The notes: generated by a model not told the origin, from the sequence alone. DNA of 64,000 nucleotides from an uncultured beta proteobacterium (GCA_903871735.1 CAIQHU010000005.1:1-64000), one strand, 5' to 3'. Shown: positions 26,454 to 38,408, numbered from the stretch's first letter. A program made the numbers and translations.

Positions 26454-27311
26454 ATGGCGGATAATTTGATGAATTATTTTAGATGGGTTGAATCAAAAAA
26501 TAATGATCTTGTAAAACAGTTAATGGTACATCAGGTTGGTGGGCGAAGCGCTGCCAAATTACGTAAGGAGCAGACCCTGACACTTTTAGAGGGGACGCAC
26601 CTCTTAGACTCTTGGTACCGTGCCGGCCATAGTTCTTCGTTAAAAACAATTATTACCAACCCAGCAAGTTTAGATTTACCAGAAGTTAAGGAGTTGATAA
26701 CTTGTTTAGTGAACGATTCGATTTCAAATTCCGTCTTGAACTATGACTTTGTCTTATTGAAAGAAAGCCTAGTCAAAGCAGTTTCAGCCTTTCAGACAGG
26801 CCCTTTTTTACTAGCATTAGTAGAGGTTAAGAATTCTAATCAAATCGAATTAAACCAAGACTTAGTGATTTTGGATGGCGTACAAGATGCTGGGAATGTT
26901 GGAAATATATTAAGGACTAGCGCCGCAGCAGGTTTTCGACAAATTATTTGCTTACCAGGAACTGCTTGCCCATGGTCAAATAAAGTGTTGCGCGCGGGGA
27001 TGGGAGCGCAAGCAGTATTAGAAATCTCGGAAGATTTTTATACCGTGGAAGACATCTCGCAAATACCAATACCTCTTTTAAGTACCCAATTACAAGGGAA
27101 ATTATCCTTGTTCGAGATGCATGATCTCTTATCAAGTCCTGTTGCTTGGGTTTTTGGTAATGAAGGTTTTGGGGTTTCCAAGTTGATTCAAGAAATCTCG
27201 CAAGGTGTCAGGATCCCACAGGAGTCTCGAGTTGAATCACTCAATGTTGCGTCTGCTGCAGCAATTTGTTTATTTGAGACCATGCGAGTTCGACTGCACC
27301 ATACAGCATAG
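26454..27311 (+). CDS. TrmH/SpoU-family RNA 2'-O-ribose methyltransferase
   Basis: DGVQDAGNVGNILRTSAAAGF, VAWVFGNEGFGVS, LNVASAAAICLFE SPOUT motifs. Confidence 0.92.
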   Translation: MADNLMNYFRWVESKNNDLVKQLMVHQVGGRSAAKLRKEQTLTLLEGTHLLDSWYRAGHSSSLKTIITNPASLDLPEVKELITCLVNDSISNSVLNYDFVLLKESLVKAVSAFQTGPFLLALVEVKNSNQIELNQDLVILDGVQDAGNVGNILRTSAAAGFRQIICLPGTACPWSNKVLRAGMGAQAVLEISEDFYTVEDISQIPIPLLSTQLQGKLSLFEMHDLLSSPVAWVFGNEGFGVSKLIQEISQGVRIPQESRVESLNVASAAAICLFETMRVRLHHTA

Positions 27312-27339
27312 TTTGATAGATACCATTTGCTACCCCGGT

Positions 27340-27369
27340 GGGATATATGCTGATGGGATACATACTGAT
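27340..27369. repeat. 15-bp tandem duplication (2 copies, 2 mismatches)
   Basis: GGGATATATGCTGAT / GGGATACATACTGAT between convergent trmH-like gene and ppsR. Confidence 0.7.
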
Positions 27370-27373
27370 CGGA

Positions 27374-28198
27374 TTAGTAAACAGTTTTGTCTGACTTGAG
27401 TACTTGCAGGATTGTAGTTGAGATCTCTTCGATAGATTTATGCGTTGAGGAAATTGACGGGATATTTTCTCTTTGCATCATCGCTTCTGCCTCATTGACC
27501 TCATATCGGCAGTTTTCCTGGCTTGCATATTTACTGCCCGGTCTTCTTTCATTGCGAATTTCTGATAACCGTTTGGCATTGATCGTTAGGCCAAATAGTT
27601 TGGCATGATATTGCGGAAGTTCTTTGGGAAGGGTGCCTCTCTCAAAATCTTCAGGTATTAAGGGATAGTTCGCGGACTTGATGCCGTACTGCATCGCTAA
27701 ATAAAGAGAAGTTGGTGTTTTACCGCTTCTGGAGACACCAACTAGGATAACTTCTGCTTCATCAAGATTTTGATGTGACTGGCCATCATCATGCGCCAAG
27801 GAAAAGTTAATCGCTTCAATACGATTTTTATAACCTTCGGTTTCAATATTTTGATGAAAGCGACCAATAGCATGCGTAGATTTCAGATTCAATTCGATCT
27901 CTAGAGGGGCGACAAATGTATTAAACATATCCATCACGAGTGCATTTGAGGCATGAATAATTTGATTAATTTCTGGGTTGACCAGAGTTGAAAATACAAT
28001 TGGTTTCGTACCTGTTTTTTGGGCAATTTGATCAATATCAAACTTGGCTTTTAGAGCTTTTTCGAGAGTATTCACAAAGGGCATACGAATTTGTTTAAAA
28101 GACGTTTCAAATTGAGCCAAGATAGAGTGACTAAAAGTTTCAGCTGTAATGCCTGTGCCATCAGAAACAATTAAAACGGTGCGGGGATTTGAAGTCAT
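27374..28198 (-). CDS. ppsR: PEP synthetase regulatory kinase/phosphorylase (PSRP, DUF299)
   Basis: VLIVSDGTGITAETFSHSIL; VGVSRSGKTPTSLYLA; divergent from ppsA. Confidence 0.96.
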   Translation of the reverse strand: MTSNPRTVLIVSDGTGITAETFSHSILAQFETSFKQIRMPFVNTLEKALKAKFDIDQIAQKTGTKPIVFSTLVNPEINQIIHASNALVMDMFNTFVAPLEIELNLKSTHAIGRFHQNIETEGYKNRIEAINFSLAHDDGQSHQNLDEAEVILVGVSRSGKTPTSLYLAMQYGIKSANYPLIPEDFERGTLPKELPQYHAKLFGLTINAKRLSEIRNERRPGSKYASQENCRYEVNEAEAMMQRENIPSISSTHKSIEEISTTILQVLKSDKTVY

Positions 28199-28268
28199 CG
28201 TCTATTAGGCTGATAAAATATGGAAATTATGAGTATTATGCGGATTTTTAATTTTTAAGAGAGTTTTT

Positions 28269-30647
28269 ATGTTCAACGTATCCCATCAAAATGCTTATGT
28301 TATACCTTTTGAAGAACTTCGGATGGCCGATGTCGAGTTAGTCGGTGGTAAGAATGCTTCCTTAGGAGAAATGATTTCGCAGCTTCATTCTAAAGGAGTT
28401 CGCGTACCGACTGGTTTTGCTACAACAGCGCTGGCCTTTCGAGAGTTTTTAGACCATCACCAGTTAACCCAAAAAATTGCCGAGCGGCTAGAACTTTTAA
28501 ACGTCGATGATGTAAAGGCGCTAGCTTTGGCTGGAGAGGAGATCCGTCATTGGATTACTCAAGTACCATTTCAGCCCCAATTAGAGGCTCAGATACGCCA
28601 GTCTTTTGCTCTGTTAGATGGCCAAGGAAATGGCTCTTACGCCGTACGGTCGTCGGCAACTGCAGAGGACTTACCAGATGCATCTTTCGCTGGTCAGCAA
28701 GAAAGCTATCTCAATGTCGTTGGCATTGATGATATTTTGTTACGCATCAAGGAGGTTTTTGCCTCTTTATACAATGACCGCGCTATCTCTTATCGAGTTC
28801 ATAAGGGTTTTATTCATGCCGATGTAGCATTATCTGCAGGAATTCAACGCATGGTTAGATCTGATTTAGCTGCATCTGGGGTCATGTTTACCTTGGATAC
28901 TGAGTCTGGCTTTAAAGAAGCAGTCTTTATTACATCTAGTTACGGTTTAGGCGAGACCGTTGTTCAAGGGGCAGTCAATCCGGATGAGTTTTATGTGTTT
29001 AAGCATGCCTTACGAACTGGTAAATATCCGATTATTCGCCGTAATTTAGGTTCAAAATTAATCCAAATGACTTTTACGCAACCCGGTGAAACTGGACGAG
29101 TAAAGACGATTGATGTGCCTCTAGAGGCTCGGAACCGTTATTCACTAAATGATGCAGATATTATTGAATTATCGCAATATGCATTAATCATCGAGGAACA
29201 TTATGGTCGCCCAATGGATATTGAGTGGGGTAAAGACGGTCTTGACCAAAAGATTTATATCTTGCAAGCTAGGCCAGAAACTGTCAAAAGTCAGCAATCG
29301 GCACAATTAGATTTGCAGTACAAATTAAAAGGGCAGTCAAAATTATTAACGCATGGGCGGGCCATTGGCCAAAAAATTGGTGCAGGGCCAGTTCGAATCA
29401 TTCGTGATGTATCGGAAATGGATCGAGTGCAAGTGGGCGATGTTTTAGTTGCTGATATGACCGATCCAAATTGGGAACCGGTCATGAAACGAGCGGCTGC
29501 AATTATTACTAACCGAGGTGGACGTACCTGTCACGCGGCAATTATTGCAAGAGAGCTTGGTGTACCTGCAGTAGTTGGTTGTGGTGATGCGACGGAGGTT
29601 TTAAAAGATGGCATGATGGTGACGGTTTCCTGCGCTGAGGGTGATGAAGGCAATGTTTATGACGGCCTTGTGGAGATGGAGGTGAGTGAGGTTCATCATG
29701 GCGTGTTACCTGAGATTCCCTTAAAAATTATGATGAATATCGGTAATCCGCAGTTGGCATTTAACTTTTGCCAATTACCGAATGAGGGTGTGGGTTTGGC
29801 AAGGTTAGAGTTCATTATTAACAACAATATTGGTATTCATCCAAGCGCGATTTTGAATTATCCTAATATTGATGCTGATTTGAAGGTGGCAGTAGAGAGT
29901 GTTGCTCGCGGGCATTCAAGTCCATATGCCTTTTATGTTGACAAACTGTCTGAAGGTATCGCTACCATAGCAGCTGCCTTTTATCCAAAGCCTGTCATTG
30001 TGCGATTATCAGATTTCAAATCCAATGAATATAAAAAATTGATTGGTGGCTCTCGGTATGAGCCAGATGAGGAAAATCCCATGTTAGGCTTTCGAGGCGC
30101 CTCGCGTTATATTTCAGCAGACTTTGCCAAGGCATTTGAAATGGAGTGCGTAGCGATTAAACGCGTGCGTAATGAGATGGGTTTGAACAATGTCGAATTA
30201 ATGATACCTTTTGTTCGAACCACTCAGCAAGCCGCTAAAGTGATTGAGTTATTGGCGAACAATGATTTAAAGAGGGGTCATAATGGCTTAAAAATTATTA
30301 TGATGTGCGAAATTCCTTCGAATGCTATTCTCGCTGAGGAGTTTTTAGAATATTTTGATGGATTCTCGATTGGATCGAATGATTTAACCCAATTAACCTT
30401 AGGTCTTGATCGTGACTCTGGGATGGAGTTATTAGCATTGGATTTTGACGAGCGAGATCCTGCTGTCTTAAATCTGATTGAAAAAGCCATTCGAGCCTGT
30501 CAAGCAAAGGGAAAATATGTTGGGATTTGTGGCCAAGGCCCCTCAGATCATCCTGACTTTGCAAAATGGTTATTAGATAAAGGCATTGCCTCGATGTCCC
30601 TTAACCCGGACACGGTAATTAGTACTTGGGAAGCCTTATCTAAATAA
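28269..30647 (+). CDS. ppsA: Phosphoenolpyruvate synthase
   Basis: 792 aa; [37 protein letters not shown]-terminal PEP-binding domain. Confidence 0.97.
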   Translation: MFNVSHQNAYVIPFEELRMADVELVGGKNASLGEMISQLHSKGVRVPTGFATTALAFREFLDHHQLTQKIAERLELLNVDDVKALALAGEEIRHWITQVPFQPQLEAQIRQSFALLDGQGNGSYAVRSSATAEDLPDASFAGQQESYLNVVGIDDILLRIKEVFASLYNDRAISYRVHKGFIHADVALSAGIQRMVRSDLAASGVMFTLDTESGFKEAVFITSSYGLGETVVQGAVNPDEFYVFKHALRTGKYPIIRRNLGSKLIQMTFTQPGETGRVKTIDVPLEARNRYSLNDADIIELSQYALIIEEHYGRPMDIEWGKDGLDQKIYILQARPETVKSQQSAQLDLQYKLKGQSKLLTHGRAIGQKIGAGPVRIIRDVSEMDRVQVGDVLVADMTDPNWEPVMKRAAAIITNRGGRTCHAAIIARELGVPAVVGCGDATEVLKDGMMVTVSCAEGDEGNVYDGLVEMEVSEVHHGVLPEIPLKIMMNIGNPQLAFNFCQLPNEGVGLARLEFIINNNIGIHPSAILNYPNIDADLKVAVESVARGHSSPYAFYVDKLSEGIATIAAAFYPKPVIVRLSDFKSNEYKKLIGGSRYEPDEENPMLGFRGASRYISADFAKAFEMECVAIKRVRNEMGLNNVELMIPFVRTTQQAAKVIELLANNDLKRGHNGLKIIMMCEIPSNAILAEEFLEYFDGFSIGSNDLTQLTLGLDRDSGMELLALDFDERDPAVLNLIEKAIRACQAKGKYVGICGQGPSDHPDFAKWLLDKGIASMSLNPDTVISTWEALSK

Positions 30648-30661
30648 GCACCCGTCTGTTG

Positions 30662-30699
30662 CATAAAGCCTGAGGAATTTTGATTGCTTAGGCTTTATG
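30662..30699. terminator. Intergenic inverted repeat between convergent ppsA and smpB
   Basis: CATAAAGCCT...AGGCTTTATG, perfect 10-bp stem; no clear U-tract, so terminator function uncertain. Confidence 0.4.
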
Positions 30700-30744
30700 T
30701 CAAGGTTTCACAAAACGGGGGGTAATTGCGCAGATGTAGGGCAA

Positions 30745-31197
30745 TCAGGTACTATATTTCCCTCGGCTGATTTGCGCTTTTTCACGGACCCAATCGCGAT
30801 CTTTTTCAGTTTGGCGCTTGTCAAATTGTTTTTTCCCCTTGGCTAGTCCTATTTCGCATTTGACTCTGCCGCGTGAATAATGCAGGTTCAGAGGGACGAT
30901 GGTGTAGCCACGTTGCTCTGTTTTACCAATAAGCTTATGTATTTCCTCGGTATGAAGAAGAAGTTTTCTAGTTCGGACCGGATCGGGGTGAATATGCGTT
31001 GAGGCCTCTGGCAGAGGGCTAATGTGGCAACCGATTAAATATAGCTCTGCTTGGCGCACCACAACATAGGCTTCTTTAATATTACCTCGCCCAGATCGGA
31101 TGGCTTTAACTTCCCAACCCTCTAAAACAAGACCTGCTTCCCAGCGATCCTCAATAAAGTAATCGAAAAAAGCTTTTTTATTTTCAACAATACTCAT
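30745..31197 (-). CDS. smpB: SsrA-binding protein
   Basis: [48 protein letters not shown]. Confidence 0.97.
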   Translation of the reverse strand: MSIVENKKAFFDYFIEDRWEAGLVLEGWEVKAIRSGRGNIKEAYVVVRQAELYLIGCHISPLPEASTHIHPDPVRTRKLLLHTEEIHKLIGKTEQRGYTIVPLNLHYSRGRVKCEIGLAKGKKQFDKRQTEKDRDWVREKAQISRGKYST

Positions 31198-31292
31198 GCA
31201 AGGATTATAGGGTGATTAGTAGACCACACTCCAAAAACGTAATTTTGAAAATTTGATCAATTCATTGATAAAATATGCCAATTAGGAGGATT

Positions 31293-31736
31293 ATGGCAAA
31301 TATACAAAAAACTCTACTGATTAGCCATTCTGCTTTGCGCATGTACGACTTAGTTACTGATATTGAAAAGTATCCTGAATTTCTCCCTTGGTGTGGTGGT
31401 GTGGATATTTTTCAATCAACGCCAGAACTCATGGAAGCCAAAATCTCGATTAACTTTAAGGGGATTAAGCAATTTTTTCATACAAAAAATCATCAAAAAG
31501 CTCCTCATACAATAGACATGCACTTTGTAGATGGCCCATTTAAAAACTTTGAGGGGCATTGGATTTTTACAGAATTACGGGCAGATGCTTGCAAAATTGA
31601 ATTTCAATTAAAGTACGAATTTTCCAATTTTTTACTTGATAAAGTGATTGGACCGGTATTTAGTATGATTGCCAATACTTTTGTAAATAGTTTTGTGCAA
31701 AGAGCGAATGATCTTTATGGTGAGAGAGATGAGTAA
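31293..31736 (+). CDS. ratA: RatA-type START-domain/coenzyme Q-binding protein
   Basis: MYDLVTDIEKYPEFLPWCGGV; next to smpB and rnfH. Confidence 0.93.
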   Translation: MANIQKTLLISHSALRMYDLVTDIEKYPEFLPWCGGVDIFQSTPELMEAKISINFKGIKQFFHTKNHQKAPHTIDMHFVDGPFKNFEGHWIFTELRADACKIEFQLKYEFSNFLLDKVIGPVFSMIANTFVNSFVQRANDLYGERDE

Positions 31737-32106
31737 AGCAGTTGCTAACTCGTTGTCGACGATTGAGGTTGAGCTTTGTGATGCGCGAGTCTTACCACCT
31801 CAGATCACTGTCCACCAAATTAAGTTGAACTCTAAGAAGTTAGAAACCACTTTATTGGAGGCCTTAGAGCAAATTGGACTAGTCACTAGTATGAATGATC
31901 CTATTTTTTTGAAAAAAGGGAGTGTTGGGGTATTTGGTGTTCCCCTGACCCATGATGCAACTATTTATGCGGGTGATCGTATCGAGTTATATCGACCTAT
32001 CCTCATTGATCCTAAAACCATTCGAAGAAAAAAAGCCAACCAGAATAAAGATGCCGTTTTACAAGAAAAAGCAAAAAAAAGGGCTATTAGCCGTGCTATT
32101 CGATAA
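31729..32106 (+). CDS. rnfH: RnfH family ubiquitin-like protein
   Basis: VGVFGVPLTHDATIYAGDRIELYRPILIDPKTIRRKKA; start overlaps ratA stop. Confidence 0.92.
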   Translation: MSKAVANSLSTIEVELCDARVLPPQITVHQIKLNSKKLETTLLEALEQIGLVTSMNDPIFLKKGSVGVFGVPLTHDATIYAGDRIELYRPILIDPKTIRRKKANQNKDAVLQEKAKKRAISRAIR

Positions 32107-32136
32107 TCAGGAGTCTCTCTTTTAAACCATTTATAA

Positions 32137-33624
<1,488 letters not shown>

Positions 33625-33645
33625 TCGTATTTAAAAAAATTTACT

Positions 33646-35253
33646 GTGCACGATAAGATACTGATTCTGGATTTTGGCTCGCAAGTCACACAACTCATCG
33701 CTAGAAGAGTGAGAGATTCAAAAGTTCTTGCAGAAATTTTTCCGTTTGATATTGATTCGGAACGGCTAAAAAAAATAGTTCAAACGGAGCAGGTTCGTGG
33801 AATTATCTTATCAGGAGGCCCAAATTCTGTAACAGAGGGTGATACGCCAAGGGCTCCAGAGATAGTTTTTAACTTAGGCGTCCCCTTGCTGGGTATTTGC
33901 TATGGCATGCAGACTATGGCTGAGCAGTTAGGTGGTGCAGTTCAAACAGCCCATGCTCTTGGTAAGTCTAGAGAGTTCGGTTATGCTGAAGTTCGAGCTC
34001 GAGGCCATACTAAATTGCTCGATCAAATTCAAGATTTCACTACGAATGATGGTCATGGGATCCTCAAAGTTTGGATGAGTCATGGTGATTCTGTAACAAG
34101 AATGCCCAGTGGCTTTAAATTGATGGCATCGACTGATTCCTGTCCGGTAGCAGGCATGGCAGATGAAGAGAGGAAATTTTATGCTGTCCAGTTCCATCCA
34201 GAAGTAACACATACCCTTCAGGGTGTTGCGATATTAGAGCGCTTCGTGCAGCAAATCTGTGCTTGTAAGCCTGACTGGCAAATGGGTGATTATATTACTG
34301 AAGCCATTGCATCTATTCGTCAACAAGTCGGAACTGATGAGGTAATTTTGGGTTTATCCGGTGGCGTAGATAGCTCTGTTGCTGCAGCTTTAATTCACCG
34401 GGCTATTGGAGACCAACTCACTTGTGTTTTTGTCGATCACGGCTTATTACGTCTGAATGAAGCAGAAATGGTTTTAGATATGTTTTCGCGCAACCTTGGC
34501 GTAAAAGTTATTCATGTAGATGCATCCAAGCAATTTTTTAATCAGTTGCATGGCGTTGCTGATCCTGAGAAAAAAAGAAAGATTATCGGCAAAGAGTTTA
34601 TTGAAGTCTTTCAAAATGAATCAGCAAAAATTGCTAATGCAAAATGGTTAGCACAGGGTACGATCTATCCTGATGTTATCGAATCTGCTGGGCAGGGAAA
34701 AAAAGGCGCTCATACGATTAAAAGCCATCACAATGTTGGTGGTTTACCCGATGACATGAATCTTCTTTTACTAGAACCTTTACGTGAATTATTCAAAGAT
34801 GAAGTCCGTAAATTAGGTATCGAATTAGGATTACCTCCTGAAATGGTACATCGTCATCCATTTCCAGGTCCAGGACTTGCTGTCAGGATATTAGGTGAAG
34901 TAAAGGTAGAATTTGCTGAAATTTTAAAAAGGGCTGATGCAATATTTATTGAAGAATTACATAAATGGATTGAACCAGTTTCGAAAAAAAGCTGGTATGA
35001 CTTAACTAGCCAGGCATTTGCAGTTTTTCTACCGGTTAAATCTGTAGGGGTGATGGGCGATGGCAGAACTTACGAATATGTTGTTGCACTTCGAGCAGTC
35101 CAAACCTTAGATTTTATGACGGCTCAATGGGCCCATTTGCCACACGATCTTTTAGGACATGTCTCCAATAGAATTATTAATGAAGTACATGGAATTAATC
35201 GTGTCGTTTATGATATTTCGGGTAAGCCACCAGCTACTATTGAGTGGGAATGA
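33646..35253 (+). CDS. guaA: GMP synthase (glutamine-hydrolysing)
   Basis: [31 protein letters not shown]-terminal [12 protein letters not shown] start. Confidence 0.98.
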   Translation: MHDKILILDFGSQVTQLIARRVRDSKVLAEIFPFDIDSERLKKIVQTEQVRGIILSGGPNSVTEGDTPRAPEIVFNLGVPLLGICYGMQTMAEQLGGAVQTAHALGKSREFGYAEVRARGHTKLLDQIQDFTTNDGHGILKVWMSHGDSVTRMPSGFKLMASTDSCPVAGMADEERKFYAVQFHPEVTHTLQGVAILERFVQQICACKPDWQMGDYITEAIASIRQQVGTDEVILGLSGGVDSSVAAALIHRAIGDQLTCVFVDHGLLRLNEAEMVLDMFSRNLGVKVIHVDASKQFFNQLHGVADPEKKRKIIGKEFIEVFQNESAKIANAKWLAQGTIYPDVIESAGQGKKGAHTIKSHHNVGGLPDDMNLLLLEPLRELFKDEVRKLGIELGLPPEMVHRHPFPGPGLAVRILGEVKVEFAEILKRADAIFIEELHKWIEPVSKKSWYDLTSQAFAVFLPVKSVGVMGDGRTYEYVVALRAVQTLDFMTAQWAHLPHDLLGHVSNRIINEVHGINRVVYDISGKPPATIEWE

Positions 35254-35409
35254 CGGGAATTTTTAAGTAGCTGATTGGTAGGGACTTTTATTTTTTAAGT
35301 GTCAATCCAAGAAATCACTAAGCTATTGATTTTATTGATTTTGAGATTTTTAAGTTACACATAAACTTACACATTCGAGACACTACTCGAAATCATAGTT
35401 ACACAATGG

Positions 35410-35532
35410 ATGGGCGTAATGTACAAAGACGGAAGTTCTGGAATTAAAACGCCTAAAGAGGATATGAATATCATCCAAAGTTGCATGAAGCCTGCTGTAC
35501 AAATATCCAAAGAGTTAAAAAATGAATACTAA
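35410..35532 (+). pseudogene. C-terminal remnant of HigB/RelE-type (Gp49-like) toxin
   Basis: Frame reads MGVMYKDGSSGIKTPKEDMNIIQSCMKPAVQISKELKNEY*, resembling the C-terminus of Gp49-like HigB toxins (FQKKSxxGIKTPKxDIDLIKxRLKxA); N-terminal part absent; overlaps downstream antitoxin frame. Confidence 0.7.
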
Positions 35533-35749
35533 AATTATTAATGGTATTGAAGTTACGACCGGAACAGCAAATATTTATGCAGATCTTGGACTAGAGGACG
35601 CTGAAAAACTAAAGATCAAAACAGTACTAGTTATCAAAATTATGAAAGCAATGCGAAGTCAAGAACTCACTCAGCAAGAAGCCGCAAAAAGCATGGTTAT
35701 CAGTTAATCAAAGGTTTCAAAGATGATGCGTATCGTACTCTTGATTTGA
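35522..35749 (+). pseudogene. XRE/HigA-type antitoxin interrupted by nonsense codon
   Basis: MNTKII...MKAMRSQELTQQEAAKSMVIS*SKVSKMMR: sequence after the TAA at 35705-35707 continues in frame into the expected HTH (MGIS-QPKVSKMMRG), then degenerates. Confidence 0.75.
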
Positions 35750-35832
35750 AATTTCATATGCATCCATACTCGCCATATCACTGCCAAAATATAGCTTGTT
35801 CTCGTTCATTTTTTAGGTGACACTTCTCTATT

Positions 35833-36528
35833 TTAAAATTCAAATCCTATTTTTTTTCGAATCACCACGGAATCTTTTCCAGTTAAAGAGTTAGAGAAGA
35901 GTTGTGCAAGATCTTTTTGCTGCGAATTTGAGCATATTCCCAAGGTATAGTCAGTTGCTAATTCAAACTCTAGAGGTAAATTCCCCACTAGTTCAGTTCC
36001 TGGCGTAATATTAATTTCAGTCACTTGGGTGCTACCAATTAATTGGTCTTCATTGCAAGCAGCCATTGCAGCCATAGCAACTGCCCCATTTGGGTAAGTT
36101 CGAAAACGATCAGCAATTTCTTGATCAAGGCCAAGGGATTTGAGAACATGCATCACATGGATTCCGGCAGTAGCTTTTTCTGGATCTGGGAAATAAATGC
36201 CTTTGGCATTTCGAAATGCTGTAAATAACTCAGACCTTGATTTAATGGGTGGTTTAGGTGATCCTGATTTAACTGCAACTCCTGTCTTGACTATTCCCAA
36301 AGAAATATCTGAATCCCTTATCACGTGACCAGACTCGATTAATTGCAGGATTTGAGATTTTGTCAAAATAATTAGATCACAGTAAGATCCTTGCAATAAC
36401 TGCTCTCGCATCGCCCCAACCGCATTAAAGGTAGCATGAATGGTGCACTGATGTAATTCTTCGAAATCTTTTTGTAATCCCTTAACAACGCCAGCTGCTG
36501 CACCACCACTTAATATAACTAATTCCAT
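35833..36528 (-). CDS. ModA-like substrate-binding domain protein lacking a signal peptide
   Basis: 231 aa, SBP_bac_11/ModA-like (AGIHVMHVLKSLGL, QVTEI); starts MELVILSGGAAAGVV with no hydrophobic leader; 12 nt after the upstream gene. Confidence 0.75.
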   Translation of the reverse strand: MELVILSGGAAAGVVKGLQKDFEELHQCTIHATFNAVGAMREQLLQGSYCDLIILTKSQILQLIESGHVIRDSDISLGIVKTGVAVKSGSPKPPIKSRSELFTAFRNAKGIYFPDPEKATAGIHVMHVLKSLGLDQEIADRFRTYPNGAVAMAAMAACNEDQLIGSTQVTEINITPGTELVGNLPLEFELATDYTLGICSNSQQKDLAQLFSNSLTGKDSVVIRKKIGFEF

Positions 36529-36540
36529 AACGATCCTTTA

Positions 36541-37503
36541 TTATTCGGGTTTAATGCCTGCTGACTTAACAATCGTAGCCCATTTACTAATATCGGCTTC
36601 AAGGTATTGATTAAACTCAGGGACGGTCATTGATAAAGGCAGAGCACCTTGCTTAGCCCAAAGATCCTTGACATCTTGACGCGCGATAACTTTTCGAATG
36701 GCATTATTTAGTTGTGTGACGACTTCAGATGGGGTAGCTTTGGGAGCCATAATTCCAAGCCAAATCGTTGCCTCAAATTTAGGAACTCCAGCTTCACCAA
36801 CTGTAGGGGTGCTAGCCATAATCGCAGAGCGATTTTTACCAGTCGTAGCAATCGCTTTGACCTTGTTTTCCTTAACAAACTCATTCATCGTGGTAATGGC
36901 ATCAAACATCATGTCAACTTGACCGCCAATGATATCCGTCCTAGCTCCGGAACTCCCTTTATAAGGAATATGGGTAATATTAACTCCAGCCATGGAATTA
37001 AAAAGTTCCCCAGCCATGTGGTAAGGGGTTCCTGTACCTGAGGATGCAAAATTTAACTTTCCAGGTTTGGATTTGGCAAGTTGAATTAGCTCTGCCAGTG
37101 TTTTGACTGGAACAGAGGGATTGACAACTAGGACGAGATCAGAAAAGTTGATTGGAGCTACACCGACAAAATCCCTCATCAAATTAAAGGGTTTGTTAGG
37201 AACAAGTGATTCATTAACAGTTTGCGTATTAGACATCATTAACAATGAGTAACCATCTGCTGGCGATTTTGCTGCAAAGTCAGTACCAATAATCGAGCCA
37301 GCACCTGGCTTATTTTCGACTAAAAATGTTTGTTTAAACTCATCCTGCAGTCTTTGTGCCATAAAACGTGCATAATTATCAGCAGGCCCACCTGCAGCAA
37401 ATGGCACAATAATTTTGACTGATTTGCTAGGATAGTTATCTGCGAAGGCTGTCGATGTGATGAATGCGAGCGTGGCAAATAGTGTGAGAAGTTTATTTAT
37501 CAT
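36541..37503 (-). CDS. Tripartite tricarboxylate transporter substrate-binding protein (TctC/Bug family)
   Basis: Signal peptide, YPSKSVKIIVPFAAGGPADNYAR, LNFASSGTGTPYHMAGELF. Confidence 0.93.
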   Translation of the reverse strand: MINKLLTLFATLAFITSTAFADNYPSKSVKIIVPFAAGGPADNYARFMAQRLQDEFKQTFLVENKPGAGSIIGTDFAAKSPADGYSLLMMSNTQTVNESLVPNKPFNLMRDFVGVAPINFSDLVLVVNPSVPVKTLAELIQLAKSKPGKLNFASSGTGTPYHMAGELFNSMAGVNITHIPYKGSSGARTDIIGGQVDMMFDAITTMNEFVKENKVKAIATTGKNRSAIMASTPTVGEAGVPKFEATIWLGIMAPKATPSEVVTQLNNAIRKVIARQDVKDLWAKQGALPLSMTVPEFNQYLEADISKWATIVKSAGIKPE

Positions 37504-37525
37504 ATTTGATTTCCTTGTAGGATTA

Positions 37526-37554
37526 GTTATACGAACTAGTTAAAAACGATTCAA
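37526..37554 (-). promoter_or_regulatory. Candidate sigma70-type promoter for the TctC-like/ModA-like operon
   Basis: Minus strand TTGAAT-N17-TATAAC ending ~23 bp upstream of the TctC-like start codon. Confidence 0.5.
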
Positions 37555-37604
37555 ATTGTATTATCCTTGATTTTTCTCCTCACACTGTATCGCAACTGCT
37601 CACC

Positions 37605-38408
37605 ATGTCCCTCCAAGAAGATGCTTTTCACTGCCTATGTATCAAAAATCCATCGAGGAAGGTACTAGAGGTCCAAGACCTATATCAACGCAATCTAACT
37701 CAAGTCAGTAGTCTTCAATGTCAAAATGCCTTTATTCCTGACGAGCAATTGATTCCTGGATTTCCGGATAAGCCTGAATTAGTACCCCCTTTAGCTGTAA
37801 AAAAAAGAGCCATGCATACGATTGAGGGGAGGGCAATTGCAATTCATGCATTGGCCCATATAGAATTTAATGCTATTAATTTAGCGCTAGACGCTATCTG
37901 GCGCTTTTCTAATATGCCCACCAAGTTCTATCGTGATTGGCTTTTAGTTGCCAAAGAAGAGTCCGAGCACTTTGACTTATTACAAGGGCATTTAGCCGAG
38001 TTGGGATATTTTTATGGGGATTTTACTGCGCATAATAGTTTGTGGGAGATGGTTGACAAGACAAAATTAGATGTTTTAGCTAGGATGGCGCTCGTCCCAA
38101 GAACAATGGAAGCTAGAGGTCTAGACGCTGTACCGATGATCCGAGATCGGTTCTTACAAGTTAAGGATATGCGTATGGTCGAGATTCTGGATATTATTTT
38201 GCGAGATGAAATTGGTCATGTAGAAATAGGTAATTATTGGTTTAATTACCTGTGTCAGGCAAGAAGGCTTGATCCAATGAGGGCTTTTAAAGATTTATGT
38301 AAACAATATAAGGCCCCGATTTTAAGAGGTCCTTTTAATATTGATGCTAGAAAATTAGCAGGTTTTACTGATGAAGAGTTAACACACCTAGTAAACCAGG
38401 CCAGTTAA
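37605..38408 (+). CDS. Ferritin-like domain protein, DUF455 family
   Basis: AHIEFNAINLALDAIWRF, EESEHFDLLQGHLAELGYFYGDF, RDEIGHVEIGNYWF. Confidence 0.88.
   Translation: MSLQEDAFHCLCIKNPSRKVLEVQDLYQRNLTQVSSLQCQNAFIPDEQLIPGFPDKPELVPPLAVKKRAMHTIEGRAIAIHALAHIEFNAINLALDAIWRFSNMPTKFYRDWLLVAKEESEHFDLLQGHLAELGYFYGDFTAHNSLWEMVDKTKLDVLARMALVPRTMEARGLDAVPMIRDRFLQVKDMRMVEILDIILRDEIGHVEIGNYWFNYLCQARRLDPMRAFKDLCKQYKAPILRGPFNIDARKLAGFTDEELTHLVNQAS

Noticed and set aside
27374-30647. Divergent ppsR/ppsA as a possible novel regulatory pair
   Set aside because: Well-established PSRP-PEP synthase arrangement
35254-37604. Defence island or novel mobile system downstream of guaA
   Set aside because: Only a decayed TA remnant and a transporter-type operon; no nuclease, helicase, reverse transcriptase, integrase or transposase found
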